DNA of 56,008 nucleotides. Source: CAVQCT01 sp964520865 (GTDB lineage: Bacteria; Zixibacteria; MSB-5A5; GN15; FEB-12). The position numbers and the translations under genes are program-made. How positions within the stretch are numbered: position 1 is the first letter of the stretch; every line of letters begins with the position of its first letter. Positions 1 through 8,192 of this stretch are shown piece by piece. A model generated the notes under the pieces. That model was not told the origin of the DNA and ran no database searches. It saw nothing but the letters and a program-made list of their open reading frames with translations. Location of the stretch: NCBI GenBank assembly GCA_964520865.1, contig CAZFOY010000021.1, positions 1 to 56,008 on the forward strand, given 5' to 3'.

Positions 1-322
1 GAATCGTTCCCGCGTAGCCGATACTCGAGACGTGCAGCCTGTAGACGCCGGCCGGTACATCCTTGATCATATAGTGACCGTCGAGATCGGACTTCGCGCC
101 CATCGCTGTACCCTGAATCAGCAGCGTCACTCCGATAAGAGCCTCACCGGTTCCATGGTCGATCACCGTGCCGCTGATCTTCCCCACCGGTGCTTTCGGC
201 GTCCCGTCCGCAAACACGGTGGATCCGATCAACAGCAGTGACACAACCAGCACGATCTGCGACATGCATTGCACGCATCTCCTTCTGATCTGAATGTCGC
301 TCGTCAGGCTTCCAAGACTCAT
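1..322 (-). CDS. TonB-dependent receptor-like protein, N-terminal part (runs off the window)
   Basis: Reading leftward from ATG at 322-320 the frame stays open to base 1, giving 107 complete codons. A strong Shine-Dalgarno AAGGAGG lies at 331-337, 8 nt upstream. Residues about 20-38 form a hydrophobic signal segment (MSQIVLVVSLLLIGSTVFA), so either this start or the internal Met at codon 20 could be used. The mature part begins KISGTVIDHGTGEALIGVTL and continues with G-T-A-M-G-A-K-S-D-L-D-G-H-Y, then V-P-A-G-V-Y and S-S-I-G-Y. This is the standard carboxypeptidase-regulatory-like beta-sandwich found at the N-terminus of outer-membrane TonB-dependent receptors in FCB bacteria. The plug and barrel would lie outside the window, so a secreted non-receptor protein carrying the same domain is also possible. 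Confidence 0.7.
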   Translation of the reverse strand, partial: MSLGSLTSDIQIRRRCVQCMSQIVLVVSLLLIGSTVFADGTPKAPVGKISGTVIDHGTGEALIGVTLLIQGTAMGAKSDLDGHYMIKDVPAGVYRLHVSSIGYAGTI

Positions 323-1066
323 AGACTTCTCCTCCTTGCCGTACTCAGTCTTACTTTGGGATCTAATCCCGTACTCTTTAGCTCGTCGATTATTGGCTGA
401 CTATCGTCACGCCTGCGTATCAGTCGGCCCCAATTACGCAGGGGGCCGTTAACTGAGTGTTAGCGAAGCAATGGAATTGAGTTTGGCGGCGGATCAGTGC
501 AGGTGAAAGGTGATGTGAACGAGGCGCGAAGATCCGTATCGTTAGCCATTCGTTAGAACCTTAACACGAAATATAAATGATCTCGCAGATGTTATTGTAG
601 ACAAGATAGCTCTGATATTCGCATACTGGTACGATTGGCGGTCGTTGAGCGATTTCGGAGTCCGGGCAGAACCAAACTAAATCGAATTGTGATGTTCACG
701 CTGTCTTAACCAAAAACAGTTAGGGTGCGGCGAATAACGAAAGTGCTGAAGTTAACCCGAGAATTGGGAGAATCTACTGATGCCATGGAAAAAGGAACCC
801 GAACAGTATGCCCCGAAAGGAAAACGGCTGGTCATGCACCCCTGCCATATGCAGAGTTTGACGACAAGCCGTTTTATTGAAGTTGCCAACCAGACTCTTC
901 GCGGGCAGTTCAGCCTGCTGACTTATCGGACAACCCACAAACCGCTTCGACAGCCCGCTCCTTCGACAGAGTGATCCCCGACGGGCTTGTCTCGCATCAG
1001 TTGGGAACATGATGGCTGACTACTGCCGTTGATGGCGGAAGCCGCGTCGGCGCGCGGCTTCGGACA
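323..1066. other. Long intergenic region with GTTA-type hexamers and a small inverted repeat
   Basis: I see no convincing gene here. Next to the receptor start there is an inverted repeat GGGAT-cta-ATCCC (358-370), framed by two GTACTC copies (341-346 and 371-376, 30 bp apart). Hexamers of the form GTTAGC/GTTAGA/GTTAGG/GTTAAC recur at 448, 459, 541, 552, 719 and 751. A 64-codon frame at 780-974 with GGGAG at 766-770 is not supported by any recognisable protein. Confidence 0.4.
1038..1061 (-). terminator. Stem-loop downstream of doxX-like gene
   Basis: A perfect 9-bp stem (GAAGCCGCG at 1038-1046 with CGCGGCTTC at 1053-1061) and a 6-nt loop lie 5 nt past the stop of the DoxX-family gene on the minus strand. 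No clear T-tract follows, so it may be a weak or factor-assisted terminator, or an mRNA 3'-end stabiliser. Confidence 0.4.
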
Positions 1067-1543
1067 TCAGTGCTTTCCCAGTGCGTCGAGACTTTTCGGA
1101 CCGGCACCAAAGTGGGCAATTAACAGCGCCCCGCCCAACATCGAAAGATTTTTCAGAAACATGAGCTGTTGAATCTGGGCCATCGTCGGATCACTTACCG
1201 CCCAGAAGTTGTGCATGGTCAGCGTTACCGGGACCAGAAATAGGATCAGCAGCCAGGCTCCTATTTTCGCATAGTATCCCAATAGTACACTCAGAGCGCC
1301 AAGCAGCGCAATCGCGCCGGAGATCGGTACCAGAATACCCGCAAATGGGACTCCCTGGTGGGCGGCATAGGCAATTGTCCCGCTCGTAAAATGAAGCGGT
1401 GCCGAAATGAAGAAGATGAGGACGAATAATGCCCGGCCCAGCAACACAAGGTAGCCTGTCCAGCTACTTTTCCCTGTCGGTGGGAGAGCGCTTTCCACTG
1501 CCCCTGCTTTGGCAATTCTGTCAGTTGTTTCCATATTGCTCAC
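1067..1543 (-). CDS. DoxX family membrane protein
   Basis: A 158-residue integral membrane protein with about four transmembrane helices. Recognisable DoxX-family features are GRALFVLIF in the first helix, the conserved segment LTMHNFWAV after the third, and the end FLKNLSMLGGALLIAHFGAG. DoxX relatives such as CatD/MhqP of Bacillus are linked to quinone and thiol stress, where they are thought to act with redox partners at the membrane; the reaction is not firmly known. It is divergent from an HxlR-family regulator with about 170 bp between them, and an inverted repeat there overlaps a TATAAT on the minus strand. Control by that regulator is therefore likely (inference). Family assignment is secure, substrate unknown. 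Confidence 0.88.
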   Translation of the reverse strand: MSNMETTDRIAKAGAVESALPPTGKSSWTGYLVLLGRALFVLIFFISAPLHFTSGTIAYAAHQGVPFAGILVPISGAIALLGALSVLLGYYAKIGAWLLILFLVPVTLTMHNFWAVSDPTMAQIQQLMFLKNLSMLGGALLIAHFGAGPKSLDALGKH

Positions 1544-1634
1544 CTCTCGTTCTGATTCGTTAAGTTACCTTTGTATACTAAAGCCTGAACAATAACCAGC
1601 CCCTGGCTGTTCCTAAGAATATGTAAATTTGCTA

Positions 1635-1660
1635 ATTATACTTGCACTAATAAGTATACT
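1635..1660. promoter_or_regulatory. Candidate HxlR operator and doxX promoter
   Basis: An inverted repeat TATACTT-N8-AAGTATA (1637-1643 and 1652-1658) lies between the divergent doxX-like and hxlR-like genes. Read on the minus strand, TATAAT (1640-1635) makes a perfect -10 for the doxX-like gene, but its -35 position is poor, as expected for a regulated promoter. The symmetry resembles operators of YodB-type HxlR proteins. A second GTATAC-containing element is at 1573-1578. Confidence 0.45.
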
Positions 1661-1713
1661 ATCCTACTTTCTGACCGGAACAGACAGGTAATCTGGCATA
1701 CAGAAAGGAACTG

Positions 1714-2106
1714 ATGACTACGACAAACTCTCCCAAGCCACACCCCGCCAGCGACTGCGAGTTTCGCAGTTTCATGGACCGGGTCGCCGATAAATGGTCG
1801 CTCTTGCTGATAACCATACTCGAACAGAGCCCCAAAGACCGGCTCCGTTTCTCGGAATTGAAGAATACGATTCCAGGAATCTCCCAGAGAATGCTGACCA
1901 TCACCCTTCGCAATCTTGAAAGAGACGGCGTCTTGTCCCGGCATTTCTATCCTGAGATTCCTCCCCGGGTAGAATACGAGCTTACTCCTCTCGGTAAGAG
2001 TCTGATGGTTCCGATTCGGGAACTGGTCGGATGGATAAAAGAAAACTGGGACGACATCCAGCAGGCCCGCAAGTCGTTCGACAAGAGCGGCAAGACATCC
2101 CGCTAA
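1714..2106 (+). CDS. HxlR family transcriptional regulator
   Basis: A 130-residue winged-helix regulator. The family signature D-K-W-S-L-L-L-I lies at about residues 26-33, the helix-turn-helix reads FSELKNTIPGISQRMLTITL, then comes LERDGVLSR, the wing, and YELTPLGKSL. The protein has a single cysteine (Cys15) at the N-terminal position that serves as the redox sensor in YodB/HypR-type relatives, so thiol- or quinone-responsive control is plausible. AAAGGA (1704-1709) precedes the ATG by 4 nt. The divergent DoxX gene is the obvious target. The efflux operon downstream might also be regulated, but it starts 900 bp away and nothing direct shows this. Confidence 0.9.
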   Translation: MTTTNSPKPHPASDCEFRSFMDRVADKWSLLLITILEQSPKDRLRFSELKNTIPGISQRMLTITLRNLERDGVLSRHFYPEIPPRVEYELTPLGKSLMVPIRELVGWIKENWDDIQQARKSFDKSGKTSR

Positions 2107-2144
2107 ACCCGATGCCTCCGGGATTGACAAACCAATCATCGAGG

Positions 2145-2555
2145 GTAAGATTCTCTCACCTCTGCGTAGACAATGTAAACGAAAGCTGGTCCCTCGGGCG
2201 ATTCCTGAACCGGCATTTGAGATGAGCGAAGATGCGAAGGCACCCGAATCTGGCGCATTATTCGATCGAACTCATCTCCAATCCGGTGTCGCTGGCCGCC
2301 CTTTATTGCGCGGCGCATTCTTCGATCTCGGGTGCAATTCTCCTGACAGGAGTGTCGCTGTTTAAGGCAGCGGCCGATCTCACGATAGACCATCGACTAA
2401 GATCCGATCTCAAGATTCGGCATTTCCTTTTCGTTCCTCTCGAAGACCTGTTGATTGCGGCTATCTGGTTCATTCCTTTCTTCGGCCGCCATGTAAACTG
2501 GCGCGGCCACCGCTTCAGAATTACCAGCCAGACTGCCCTGACACCGGCGGACTGA
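2145..2555 (+). pseudogene. Decayed family-2/21 glycosyltransferase remnant (HpnI / ceramide glucosyltransferase-like C-terminus)
   Basis: The frame from about 2145 reads V-N-E-S-W-S-L-G-R-F-L-N-R-H-L-R, stop, A-K-M-R-R-H-P-N-L-A-H-Y, then a hydrophobic stretch and ends L-E-D-L-L-I-A-A-I-W-F-I-P-F-F-G-R followed by HVNWRGHRFRI. This matches the C-terminal third of ceramide-glucosyltransferase-like enzymes: the (Q/R)XXRW motif, membrane helices and the W-R-G-x-x-F/Y-R end. The Trp of (Q/R)XXRW is replaced by an in-frame TGA at 2223-2225. The whole catalytic N-terminus is absent, because the upstream space is occupied by hxlR. Both defects point to a dead fragment. An ATG at 2232 could still yield a 107-residue membrane peptide, which I consider incidental. 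Confidence 0.65.
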
Positions 2556-2694
2556 GATCTTTGTCCGGCTGCTCGATCAATAATAATTGAATTCTGTTGC
2601 GGTTTGCGGACAAGTCGAAGCTGCGTTGCTCGGCTCTTACCCTGGTTACATCCGTAATCCCGACGAAAATCCATTATACCAGCTATCTCTGAAA

Positions 2695-2955
2695 ATGGGC
2701 AAAATGGCAGATTTTGTTTGTGACAAGGAATATCCTGAATTAGATTCTCCCCTGTCCGCGGCCGAAAGCTCGATGCGGCGAATCTGGCATCGGTACCGGG
2801 AACCGAGTGAATTTGCGACCGAGAGACAAATCAGGATTGCCACATACGGAAAAAATCGTGAATTTTGGGCGGCACCTTTTCACCCGGAAAGCCTGTTTCA
2901 TGATATTGATACGGTGATGTCGCCGCCGACTGCTTTGCAGGCGGCCGGCAGTTAA
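2695..2955 (+). CDS. Hypothetical small protein (weak)
   Basis: An 86-codon frame starting at ATG 2695 that can be extended upstream only with a TTG at 2587. No Shine-Dalgarno is visible at either start. The product is hydrophilic, without transmembrane segments or a family I recognise. It contains a mixed-charge stretch (MRRIWHRYREPSEFATERQ) and ends 47 nt before the efflux operon. It may be a real small protein, or leftover coding-like DNA next to the glycosyltransferase remnant. Confidence 0.25.
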   Translation: MGKMADFVCDKEYPELDSPLSAAESSMRRIWHRYREPSEFATERQIRIATYGKNREFWAAPFHPESLFHDIDTVMSPPTALQAAGS

Positions 2956-3002
2956 GGGATGAATAGGATCGAAGGAACTATGAAATTAAGGATACAGCAT
3001 CT

Positions 3003-3971
3003 ATGACTACTGACCCCAACGATACTGAGAAGGCAGCCCCTGCAAGGAAGAAGTCCGGTTACCGCAAAAAGGGAATACTGATTCCGCTCTTCCTCTTCCT
3101 TGTTATCGGCGGAGGCATCTTCGCTTATTGGTATCTATATCTGCGCGGATACGTCTCCACCGACGATGCTTATATCGACGGCGATGCCATTACGATCAGT
3201 TCGAAGATCCTCGGACGAGTGAAAGCCCTGACCGTTGACGAGGGTGATTCTGTCACTGCCGGTCAGCTTCTCGTCCAGCTCGATGACAGCGATCTTCAGG
3301 CGCAGAATGCCGAAGCTGCCGCGGCGTTGGAGTATACGCGACAGAACGTACCGGTCGCCAAGATCAACCAGGATCGGGCGCAGGATGATTTCCATCGCGC
3401 ATCGGTACAATACAACGACGGCGTTATCACAAAAGAGAATTTCGACCATGCCCGGCAGGCCCTGGACCTTGCCCACGCCGAATACAACGTTGCACTCAGC
3501 CATGTTAAGTCAGCCGAAGCACAGCTTGCCGTCATCTCGACCAAACTGACCCATACTCGCGTAGAGGCGCCGATGGTCGGTGTCGTGGCGCGCAAATGGG
3601 TCGTACTCGGTGATATTGTCCAGCCAGGTCAGCCGATCTTCACACTCTATGACCTGAACAATGTCTGGGTTACGGCCAATTTCGAAGAGACCAAGCTGTC
3701 CTCGATCAATTTGGGAGACTCGGTTGAGATTTCAGTCGATGCCTACCCGGGACATCCGATTCGCGGCAGGGTGTCGTCGATCGGAGCGGCTGCCGCCTCA
3801 CAATTTTCGCTCATCCCGCCTAACAATGCCTCGGGGAATTTCACCAAGGTCACCCAGCGCGTACCGGTTAAAATCGTGATCGACCCGGCAGTCGATCCGG
3901 CCGGCGACGGCAAACCGACCCTTCGCCCGGGCATGTCAGTCGAAGTAAAAATCAGCAAGAGAGACAAATAG
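3003..3971 (+). CDS. emrA: HlyD/EmrA-family membrane-fusion (periplasmic adaptor) protein
   Basis: 322 residues: a short basic cytoplasmic N-terminus, one membrane anchor (about 24-45) and then VSTDDAYIDGDAITISSKI, typical of EmrA. A split lipoyl domain surrounds an alpha-helical hairpin (about 95-175), and the second lipoyl half reads VEAPMVGVVARKWVVLGD. A beta-barrel region follows with N-V-W-V-T-A-N-F-E-E-T-K-L. The protein bridges an inner-membrane drug pump and an outer-membrane TolC channel. It is the first gene of a three-gene operon, with only 3 nt before the emrB-like gene. AAGGAT (2988-2993) is a likely ribosome site. An 8-codon frame (2980-3006) also ends in an ATGA overlap with this start, so coupling to a leader peptide is conceivable. 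Confidence 0.93.
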   Translation: MTTDPNDTEKAAPARKKSGYRKKGILIPLFLFLVIGGGIFAYWYLYLRGYVSTDDAYIDGDAITISSKILGRVKALTVDEGDSVTAGQLLVQLDDSDLQAQNAEAAAALEYTRQNVPVAKINQDRAQDDFHRASVQYNDGVITKENFDHARQALDLAHAEYNVALSHVKSAEAQLAVISTKLTHTRVEAPMVGVVARKWVVLGDIVQPGQPIFTLYDLNNVWVTANFEETKLSSINLGDSVEISVDAYPGHPIRGRVSSIGAAAASQFSLIPPNNASGNFTKVTQRVPVKIVIDPAVDPAGDGKPTLRPGMSVEVKISKRDK

Positions 3972-3974
3972 ACG

Positions 3975-5615
3975 ATGACTTCCTCCCGGTGGAGATCTTT
4001 CCGCGACCGATTACAGCAGAATTATCCCCAGCTTCAATCGAGCAATCCGAATTACAAATGGCTGGTGCTCGGCTCGGTCATGATCGTCACCTTCATGGCG
4101 GTGCTCGATGCCACGATCGTGAACGTGGCGATTTCCAAGCTGATGTCGTCGTTCGGGGTATCGGTCGATGAAGTCGAGTGGGTCCTTACCGCCTACCTGC
4201 TGATTTTCGGGGTCGTCCTGCCGACGTCGGGATGGCTGGCCGACCATTGGGGCTCCAAGCTGGTCTTCTCGCTGGGACTGATACTGTTTACGGTGGGATC
4301 TTTCTTATGCAGCCTCGCCTGGGATCTTCACGCCCTGATCATCTTCCGCATCATACAGGGAGCGGGCGCCGGATTGGTAATGCCGGTCGGCCTCGCGATC
4401 ATAACACGCGAATTCCCTCCCGAGAAACGTGGAATCGCTCTCGCCTTCTGGACTGTCTCCGCCTCAGCCTCGGTCTCTCTCGGCCCGGCCATGGGTGGAT
4501 ACCTGATTGACAATTACTCCTGGCACGCCATTTTCGATATCAATGTCCCCATCGGCATCTTCGGACTGGCGGTAATAATGATTGTGCTGAGGGAGCAGAA
4601 AGCTGAGATCTCCCGACGATTCGATTATCTCGGGTTCGTTACGATGTCGGTTGGCCTGGCGACCTTGTTGCTCGCCTTCGCCAGCGGCAACTCGGCCTGG
4701 AACACCGGAGGATGGACCTCGACCTATATACTAAGCTGCTTCGCTATATCCGTGGTGTCACTGACGATCTTCCTGATCACCGAACTGACCGTCGAACACC
4801 CACTGATAGAACTTTCACTCTTCCGATATGCAACGTTTACGGTGACCAACGGCGTTGCATTCCTGTTCGGACTTGCCCTGTTCGGCAGCACCTTCCTTCT
4901 GCCTATATACTTGCAGGATTCCCTTGGCTACACCCCGCTTCAGGCCGGTCTTGTCTTCATTCCCGTAGGCATTATTCAGGGATTCGTGGCCCCGATTGCA
5001 GGACTGTTCTCCGACCGATATTCACCGAAACTTCCGGCATTCATCGGGATGGTCCTCATGGCGGTCACCTTCTATCTCTTGGGACATCTCTCCTTCCTGT
5101 CCGAGAAGCCTCAGATTATGCTCCCGCTTTATATCCGCGGAGTCTCCATCGGTCTTATTTTTGCTCCTTTGACCGCGATGGCTCTTTCGGAGATTTCACA
5201 CAAGGAGATTGCTCAGGCATCCGGCCTGCTGAACGTCATACGCCAGATCGGCGGAAGTTTCGGGGTAGCCGTATTCGGAAGTCTGCTCACGCGAAGGACG
5301 ATTTATCACATGGCGATCTACGGTCAGCAGATCAACCCGCAATCCGACACCTTTCATCAGACCGTTGCAAAACTCCAGGGACATGTCATGCAGACGGGAG
5401 GCATCCCTTTTGCCAATGCCGGACCGCAGGCAAAAGCGCTCATCGGATCTTTCGTCTCCAAGCAGGCGTTCATACAGGCGATAGACGATGTGTATCTGGC
5501 AGCCGCGGTGATTATTCTGATAGGAGCCTTCCCTGTCCTCTTCATTCGGATGCGTAAACGCAAGGCACCTCAGCCGGGTGCACCACAAAAACCAACTTCA
5601 GTCGCAATCGAGTAG
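3975..5615 (+). CDS. emrB: DHA2-family MFS drug:H+ antiporter (EmrB/QacA type)
   Basis: 546 residues, the usual length for 14-helix DHA2 transporters. The first helix carries the proton-coupling motif FMAVLDATIVNVA (Asp45). Motif A is GWLADHWGSKLVF, and the antiporter motif C region reads LGPAMGGYLID. A long periplasmic loop (about residues 440-505) precedes the last helix, as in EmrB. It sits between the adaptor and TolC-like genes with 3 and 6 nt spacers, so the three products are expected to form one envelope-spanning efflux pump. Substrates (hydrophobic drugs, uncouplers, bile-like compounds or fatty acids) cannot be told from sequence. Confidence 0.95.
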   Translation: MTSSRWRSFRDRLQQNYPQLQSSNPNYKWLVLGSVMIVTFMAVLDATIVNVAISKLMSSFGVSVDEVEWVLTAYLLIFGVVLPTSGWLADHWGSKLVFSLGLILFTVGSFLCSLAWDLHALIIFRIIQGAGAGLVMPVGLAIITREFPPEKRGIALAFWTVSASASVSLGPAMGGYLIDNYSWHAIFDINVPIGIFGLAVIMIVLREQKAEISRRFDYLGFVTMSVGLATLLLAFASGNSAWNTGGWTSTYILSCFAISVVSLTIFLITELTVEHPLIELSLFRYATFTVTNGVAFLFGLALFGSTFLLPIYLQDSLGYTPLQAGLVFIPVGIIQGFVAPIAGLFSDRYSPKLPAFIGMVLMAVTFYLLGHLSFLSEKPQIMLPLYIRGVSIGLIFAPLTAMALSEISHKEIAQASGLLNVIRQIGGSFGVAVFGSLLTRRTIYHMAIYGQQINPQSDTFHQTVAKLQGHVMQTGGIPFANAGPQAKALIGSFVSKQAFIQAIDDVYLAAAVIILIGAFPVLFIRMRKRKAPQPGAPQKPTSVAIE

Positions 5616-5621
5616 GAAAAT

Positions 5622-6923
5622 ATGAGATCACTTGCATTCATACTAATTGTACTATTTGTCACCCCTCTAACAAAGGCGGCGGAACCTGTCTCGTCCGACT
5701 CTCTTTCGATCGATGATGCGGTCCGCCTTACTCTTGAGCATCATCCGGCGATCAAGCAGGCGAGATCCGGGTTGATGGCCGCTGAGGCCCGTGTCGGAAT
5801 AGATCAAAGCGAACGATACCCCCAGGTTTCACTTTCGGGGGATTACACGCGCCTCGGACCGGTCGCATCGATCGATCTCAACGGCGATAAGTTCCTTCTT
5901 TATCCGGCCGACAATTTTGATTTTCACGTCGGTCTGAACAAGACACTCTACGATTTCGGGCGCACGGCGACTTCCGTAAAACTTGCCGAAACAGAACGCC
6001 AGGGATACCAGGACAACATCGGAACGGTACAGTACCGTCTTGCCTATCGAACAATTTCAGCGTGTAATGCGATCATCATTCTCCACAAGAACATCGCCGT
6101 GATTCAGGATCAGATTGATGCCCTCAATCAACATATCGATGTGGCTCGCAAACGGGTGAAGGCCGGAACGGCGACTGATTTTGACGTGCTCACCACGCAG
6201 GTCAGAGTGGCCGGGGCCAATGATCAGAAGATTGAAGCGATGAGGTCGCTACAAAATCAGGAGATTGCCTTGAGGGAACTGACCGGACTCCCGGCCGATC
6301 AGCCGATGAATCTGTCTGGCGATTTTTCGGTGACTCCGATATCGCTTAATCCTGACTCGCTCGTTCTGGCCGCGGAGACGCAGCGTCCGGAGATGAAGAT
6401 CGCCAAAGATGCAGAAGATGTAGCTTCGGTTAAATCAGAGATCGCGGGATTGGGCAAGAAACCGAGGTTGGCGTTGAACGTCACGACCGGATTGAAAAAC
6501 GGGTATATTCCGAATCTGAATACGCTCAAAGGAAACTACACTGCGGGACTGATCGTCAATGTGCCCCTCTTCGACGGATATCACACCCGTCACAAAATAG
6601 ATGAAGCGAACGCGAATCTTACCTCAGCGAGGGATCATACCAGCGATCTACAGAATCAGATCACGGCCGAGGTTCGTCAGGCAATATCCGGCGTCAATTC
6701 GAGTCGTGACAAGATCGACAACGCAGAGCTTCAACTGAAGCAGGCCCAGCAGGCATTGACAATTGCCCGCTCACGGTACGACGCCGGGGCGGCAACGAAC
6801 CTTGATCTTCTCGACGCGGAGACATCGCTGACCAAAGCCAGGCTGGTGCATTGGACAGCATTGTACGACTACACGATGAGTTTGGTGGCGTTGGATAAGG
6901 CGACTGGTAAGAAGATCTGGTGA
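5622..6923 (+). CDS. TolC-family outer-membrane efflux channel
   Basis: 433 residues with a signal peptide (about 1-19, ending T-K-A-A-E). Two OEP repeats follow: the first starts S-I-D-D-A-V-R-L-T-L-E-H-H-P-A-I and the second is marked by SRYDAGAATNLDLLDAE near the C-terminus, a hallmark of the family. Long amphipathic helices (about 160-230 and 330-400) would form the periplasmic alpha-barrel. The gene is last in the efflux operon, 6 nt after emrB, with AGGAAA before the ATG. It converges with the deacetylase-like gene, leaving just 12 nt between the stops. Confidence 0.92.
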   Translation: MRSLAFILIVLFVTPLTKAAEPVSSDSLSIDDAVRLTLEHHPAIKQARSGLMAAEARVGIDQSERYPQVSLSGDYTRLGPVASIDLNGDKFLLYPADNFDFHVGLNKTLYDFGRTATSVKLAETERQGYQDNIGTVQYRLAYRTISACNAIIILHKNIAVIQDQIDALNQHIDVARKRVKAGTATDFDVLTTQVRVAGANDQKIEAMRSLQNQEIALRELTGLPADQPMNLSGDFSVTPISLNPDSLVLAAETQRPEMKIAKDAEDVASVKSEIAGLGKKPRLALNVTTGLKNGYIPNLNTLKGNYTAGLIVNVPLFDGYHTRHKIDEANANLTSARDHTSDLQNQITAEVRQAISGVNSSRDKIDNAELQLKQAQQALTIARSRYDAGAATNLDLLDAETSLTKARLVHWTALYDYTMSLVALDKATGKKIW

Positions 6924-6935
6924 GGGTTGCTTAGA

Positions 6936-7967
6936 CTATTTTCCGAGTAGACCGGGTACTTCTTTCGCCGTTATGAACTCCGGCGCAAAGCCTCGTCGTA
7001 CGCAGATCTGAAGCAGAGTCCGGAGATTCGCAACCATCCCATTCAAACTGTACATGGCGCTTCCCGTGTCGAGAAGTTCGTCGGCATGAAAATACGAGAC
7101 AAAGAATTCGGTCCTATCTGAATTCTTCAGGTGTTTGTCAAGGGCCGAGGCAACCGGTGCAAACAGATTCGGCTTGCCGGTAATGTTAATCCAGTAGGTC
7201 GGCCGTGAGAGCGCATCTATCAGATGTCTTGGATTCCTCATCTTCTTAGTGAGGTGCAATCCTCCCATCATCGCCCAGACAAATGACCGCGAGACAAAAT
7301 TCGGAATCTCGAGTATCGACAGGCTCTCGCCTCCGTTATCGGCAGGACGGCGATAGTCGGAGATAGACGGATAGTAAGGTACGTGGCCGGTCGCGTACCA
7401 ATCGAAAATATTGTACGGCATCGGATCATTCTCCCGGACATTCGTCCGCATACCGGGCAGGGCTGAAAAATCGACCTCGACTCCCAATTCAGACAGCTTG
7501 TTCATCGTCTCGTTGTTGTGGAAAATCCACCCCGTACGTACACTCTTAGCTCGACCCGGAAGCTCCCTCATAAATGCCGCGTACGCACCTCCCAGCATCT
7601 CCGCCTGGAACCTGGTGTCGCGAAGTTCCTGATACCATTTCTTGTGTGACTGACTGTACTTGTAGAAGTGAGGATGCCAGCCCAATTCGTCGCCGTCGTT
7701 CTCCAGTTGCAGCAAGCGGTCCCTGTAATTGCTCAGCACCCATGCATAGTCACCGTATAGCAGACGGACCTGTTCGTCGACGCGAAGAACCCAGGTCACT
7801 TTGACCGTCTTGCCGGTCGAGTCGGTAACACTTCTTGCCGCGTTCTTGAGAACCTCCGGACCTTCGACCAGGCCGCGCCATGATTTTCCTTCCTCGGTCA
7901 CCCCGGGCAGAAATCCCGGCCGATCCGGATCAGAATCACATCCTATAACAATATAGAGCTTCTTCAT
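6936..7967 (-). CDS. Polysaccharide-deacetylase-like (NodB-fold) protein
   Basis: 343 residues from ATG at 7967, chosen because AAAGGA precedes it closely and because the upstream extension is unlike any protein. It starts MKKLYIVIGCDSDPDRPGF, where the Asp-rich segment after the first strand fits the metal/catalytic Asp pair of carbohydrate esterase family 4-like folds. The segment GDELGWHPHFY (about residues 130-140) fits the H-x-x-x-H-type metal motif in a relaxed form. SYFHADEL near the end may be the last strand with a catalytic His. I see no signal peptide. Enzymes of this fold remove N-acetyl or similar groups from glycans; the substrate here is unknown and activity is inferred only from fold-like motifs. 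Confidence 0.6.
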   Translation of the reverse strand: MKKLYIVIGCDSDPDRPGFLPGVTEEGKSWRGLVEGPEVLKNAARSVTDSTGKTVKVTWVLRVDEQVRLLYGDYAWVLSNYRDRLLQLENDGDELGWHPHFYKYSQSHKKWYQELRDTRFQAEMLGGAYAAFMRELPGRAKSVRTGWIFHNNETMNKLSELGVEVDFSALPGMRTNVRENDPMPYNIFDWYATGHVPYYPSISDYRRPADNGGESLSILEIPNFVSRSFVWAMMGGLHLTKKMRNPRHLIDALSRPTYWINITGKPNLFAPVASALDKHLKNSDRTEFFVSYFHADELLDTGSAMYSLNGMVANLRTLLQICVRRGFAPEFITAKEVPGLLGK

Positions 7968-8192
7968 TGTCCTTTTTCGTATCTCACAGTCACTATCCAC
8001 GGCACATTGTTCAGGAATTCGCTCAATTATAGCAAATAGAGCGATCCCGGCAAAGCAAAAAGGAGAGATCGTCCGGAGCCATGTGTTCGCAAATGGCGGA
8101 CAAATCCGTTGGATGTATCGGACATGATATTTACCGCAATTACGAGAATGATAGTACTTCTCTTTCTGGCCGAACAACCGTACATTGCCTTC

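Noticed and set aside
780..974. 64-codon open frame with GGGAG upstream
   Set aside because: Its sequence resembles no protein, has no signal or fold features, and an equally long frame exists on the other strand.
2223..2225. TGA read as tryptophan (alternative genetic code)
   Set aside because: TGA clearly terminates other genes in the window, for example at the imuB, giant-protein and STAS stop codons, and the fragment also lacks its catalytic half, so decay explains it.
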